NCBI GenBank assembly: GCA_937942115.1
Contig: CALDFY010000087.1
Location: 1 to 15,447 of the forward strand
Direction: 5' to 3'
Length of the DNA: 15,447 bases
Source: an uncultured Anaerolineae bacterium
GTDB lineage: Bacteria; Chloroflexota; Anaerolineae; B4-G1; DUEL01
Shown here: positions 13,770-15,447 of the stretch, piece by piece
Layout: every line of letters starts with the position of its first letter
Position numbering within the stretch: position 1 is the first letter of the stretch
The notes under the pieces: model-generated
Told to the model about the DNA's origin: nothing
Seen by the model: the letters and a program-made list of their open reading frames with translations, nothing else
The model's database searches: none
Program-made: the position numbers and the translations under genes

Positions 13770-15415
13770 ACCGGGGCACCGGTATGCAGGAGCGGGTTCA
13801 CCCGCCCGCGTTCCCGGACGCCGACGAGGTGGTGCGGGCCGGTATCGCCGCGCGGCCGGAGGGGGCAGTGGACATCCTCTTCGTCAACCCGCCCGCGCCC
13901 GATGGCGGCATCTGGATTCGGAGCCAGCACCGGGTGGGGCGCCGGTCCCGCGAGGGGATGGTGTGGCCGCAGGTCAGCCTGGCCCAGATGGCGGCCCTCT
14001 TCCCCGATAAGCGGGTGGAGGTGGTGGACGCTATCGCTCTGCGGATGGACTGGGCGGCCTTTGAGAAGTGGCTGGAGGAGAAGCGTCCCCGCTACTACGT
14101 CACCCAGGTGACCGCGCCGACGCTCCGCAACGATATGTACGGCACCTTTCTGGCCCGCAGCATGGGCGCCGTCACTATCGCCTTTGGCACCCACGTCACC
14201 CCGATCCCCCGGGAGACGATGCGCGCGTTCCCCACGCTGGATTTCGCCCTGCGGGGGGAGCCGGAACTGACGTTGCGGGAACTGGTGGACACGCTGGATT
14301 CACTGGCGGCAGGGTCGCCGCTGCCGGAGGGCTGGCCCGGGGTGGAGCCGGACGTCCGCGCGCGCCTGCAGCGCCTCTTTTCTGAGGCCGACCCGGACTG
14401 GCGGCCCGCCTGGGCCGCCGGCCCGCTGACCCGGACGTCGGCCCTTTCGGCAGTCCGGGGGCTGGTCTGGCGGGAGGGGGATGAAATTGTTGTCAATCCC
14501 GACCGGCCCTTCATCCGCCGTCTGGATGACCTGCCGCTCCCCCGGCACGACCTGCTGCCGCTGAAGAAGTACCGCGCGCCGCTGGTGGGGGGCCCGTACG
14601 CCTTCGTCGTCACCAGTCGGGGATGCCCCGGCGGCTGTCGCTTCTGCATCAAGCACGTCTCCTACGGCCAGTCTGTCCGCTTCCGCTCGCCGGAGAACAT
14701 CCTGGCGGAACTGGAACTGCTGGTCGGGCTGGGCGTCCGTCACATCCACATGTATGCCGACCTGTTCACCGTCAGCCGGGAGCAGGTGATGGGGCTCTGC
14801 GAGGGGATTCTGGAGCGGGGGCTGCGGGTCCGCTGGACCTGCAACAGCCGGGTGGACTTCGTGGACCCGGAGATGCTCCGGATGATGGCCCGCGCGGGGT
14901 GCTGGATGATTTCGTGGGGAATTGAGTCGGGGAGCGAGGAGGTGTTGCGGCGGGCCGGGAAGGGGATTCGGCTGGAACAGGTGGAACAGGCGCTGCGGTG
15001 GGCGAAGGATGCGGGCATCCGTAACTGGGGCTACTTCATCATCGGCCTCCCCGGCGAGACGGAGGAAACGATTCGGCAGACGGTCCGGCTGGCCCTGCGG
15101 TTGCCGCTGGACCTGGCGCTCTTCCACATCGCTGCGCCGTACCCGGGATCGCCGCTCTTCTTTGAGGTGGTGGAGAAGGGGTGGTTCCGACCCGGCACCC
15201 GCTGGGAGCAGGTGGATATGGACCGCTCCACGGTGCTGGATTATCCCCATCTGCGGGCGGAGGAATTGGAGCGGTGGGCCCGGCGGGCGTTCCGGGCGTG
15301 GGCGCTGCGTCCGGGCCCGGCGCTGACCTATCTGAAGATGCTGCTGGGTTCGCCGTCGCTGTGGCAGAGCGCGGTGGAGATCGGGCTGGAGAGCCTGGGC
15401 TGGGCGGCGGGGTAG
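13757..15415 (+). CDS. B12-binding-type radical SAM protein
   Basis: A 552-residue protein. An N-terminal cobalamin-binding-like Rossmann region (about 37-170) starts DILFVNPPAPDGG and includes PQVSLAQMAALFPDKRVEVVDA. The radical SAM domain has SRGCPGGCRFC, with C290, C294 and C297 as the CxxxCxxC cluster ligands. RFRSPENILAELELL, IHMYADLFTV, WISWGIESGSEEVL-like text, then YFIIGLPGETEETIRQT and FHIAAPYPGSPLF are all characteristic of the class. Such enzymes often methylate unactivated carbons or rearrange substrates in lipid, glycan and natural-product pathways. The cobalamin His motif (DxHxxG) is not visible, so B12 binding may be base-off or absent. GTG 13757 has GGAGGGG at 13745-13751 and overlaps the GT2 gene by 13 nt; ATG 13784 is the alternative. 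Tight coupling suggests its substrate belongs to the glycan pathway. Confidence 0.88.
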   Translation: MRGVNRGTGMQERVHPPAFPDADEVVRAGIAARPEGAVDILFVNPPAPDGGIWIRSQHRVGRRSREGMVWPQVSLAQMAALFPDKRVEVVDAIALRMDWAAFEKWLEEKRPRYYVTQVTAPTLRNDMYGTFLARSMGAVTIAFGTHVTPIPRETMRAFPTLDFALRGEPELTLRELVDTLDSLAAGSPLPEGWPGVEPDVRARLQRLFSEADPDWRPAWAAGPLTRTSALSAVRGLVWREGDEIVVNPDRPFIRRLDDLPLPRHDLLPLKKYRAPLVGGPYAFVVTSRGCPGGCRFCIKHVSYGQSVRFRSPENILAELELLVGLGVRHIHMYADLFTVSREQVMGLCEGILERGLRVRWTCNSRVDFVDPEMLRMMARAGCWMISWGIESGSEEVLRRAGKGIRLEQVEQALRWAKDAGIRNWGYFIIGLPGETEETIRQTVRLALRLPLDLALFHIAAPYPGSPLFFEVVEKGWFRPGTRWEQVDMDRSTVLDYPHLRAEELERWARRAFRAWALRPGPALTYLKMLLGSPSLWQSAVEIGLESLGWAAG

Positions 15416-15447
15416 GGGGATTTTTGGGCCGGCGGCGAAGCCGCCGG
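15416..15447. repeat. Inverted copy of the element at 1-32
   Basis: GGGGATTTTTGGG at 15416-15428 is the exact reverse complement of 20-32. It is followed by an 8-bp palindrome with a GAA loop at 15429-15447. It starts immediately after the stop of the radical SAM gene. The T-run precedes the stem, so it is not a + strand terminator. The window ends within it. Confidence 0.7.

Noticed and set aside
15416..15447. Rho-independent terminator after the radical SAM gene
   Set aside because: The T-run comes before the stem on the + strand, and the stem is not followed by T on either strand within the window. It matches the repeat at 1-32.
1..15447. tRNA, rRNA, insertion sequence, integrase or phage genes
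   Set aside because: I saw no cloverleaf, rRNA core sequence, transposase or integrase motif on either strand.

Overview
The window is a GC-rich bacterial chromosome segment in which every confidently called gene lies on the + strand. Gene content (a large WbaP/WcaJ-type sugar-phosphate transferase, heptose-nucleotide enzymes, an LCP protein with a Pro-Thr stalk, a bacterial AGPS-like flavoprotein, a B12-type radical SAM protein) together with heptamer and palindrome repeats between genes suggests Chloroflexota, probably an Anaerolineae-like lineage. That assignment is inference from general resemblance; no marker gene is present.

Left part (1-7454). A CBS-CBS-ACT sensor protein (234-908) sits between two blocks of G/C-rich palindromes. 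Next come an AGPS-like FAD oxidase (1142-2824) and a GlpD-type glycerol-3-phosphate dehydrogenase (2868-4502), a pair suggesting DHAP or ether-lipid chemistry. A small helical protein (4548-4793) overlaps by 4 nt a 67-codon remnant of a nucleotidyltransferase-like gene (4790-4993). A membrane-anchored LCP transferase (5006-6529) and an EF2563/YqeB-family protein (6633-7454) follow. Spacers here consist largely of short tandem repeats of period 7 or 9, and these supply the stop codons of two genes, the C-terminal codons of a third and probably one start codon.

Middle (7455-7786). A strong hairpin terminator, a possible 25-residue hydrophobic peptide on the - strand, and a locally AT-rich stretch that probably holds the promoter of the downstream operon.

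Right part (7787-15415). A compact glycan operon: polyprenyl-phosphate sugar phosphotransferase, HddA kinase, GmhA isomerase, GmhB phosphatase, left-handed-beta-helix acyltransferase, membrane GT2 glycosyltransferase and a B12-binding-type radical SAM enzyme. GmhA, HddA and GmhB are three consecutive steps toward GDP-D-glycero-alpha-D-manno-heptose; the nucleotidyltransferase (HddC) is not in the window. The initiating transferase, glycosyltransferase and acyltransferase would build and decorate a lipid-linked surface glycan, and the LCP protein upstream could attach such a glycan to the wall.

The least expected signal is not a gene. By hand scan the tetranucleotide TCGA does not occur once in 15,447 bases, although TCGC, TCGG and TCGT are common, and codon choice before GA-initial codons is bent to avoid it. 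The second is the set of repeat arrays that form the gene boundaries. The third is a family of hairpins with three-base GNA loops, inverted copies of which lie at the two ends of the window.
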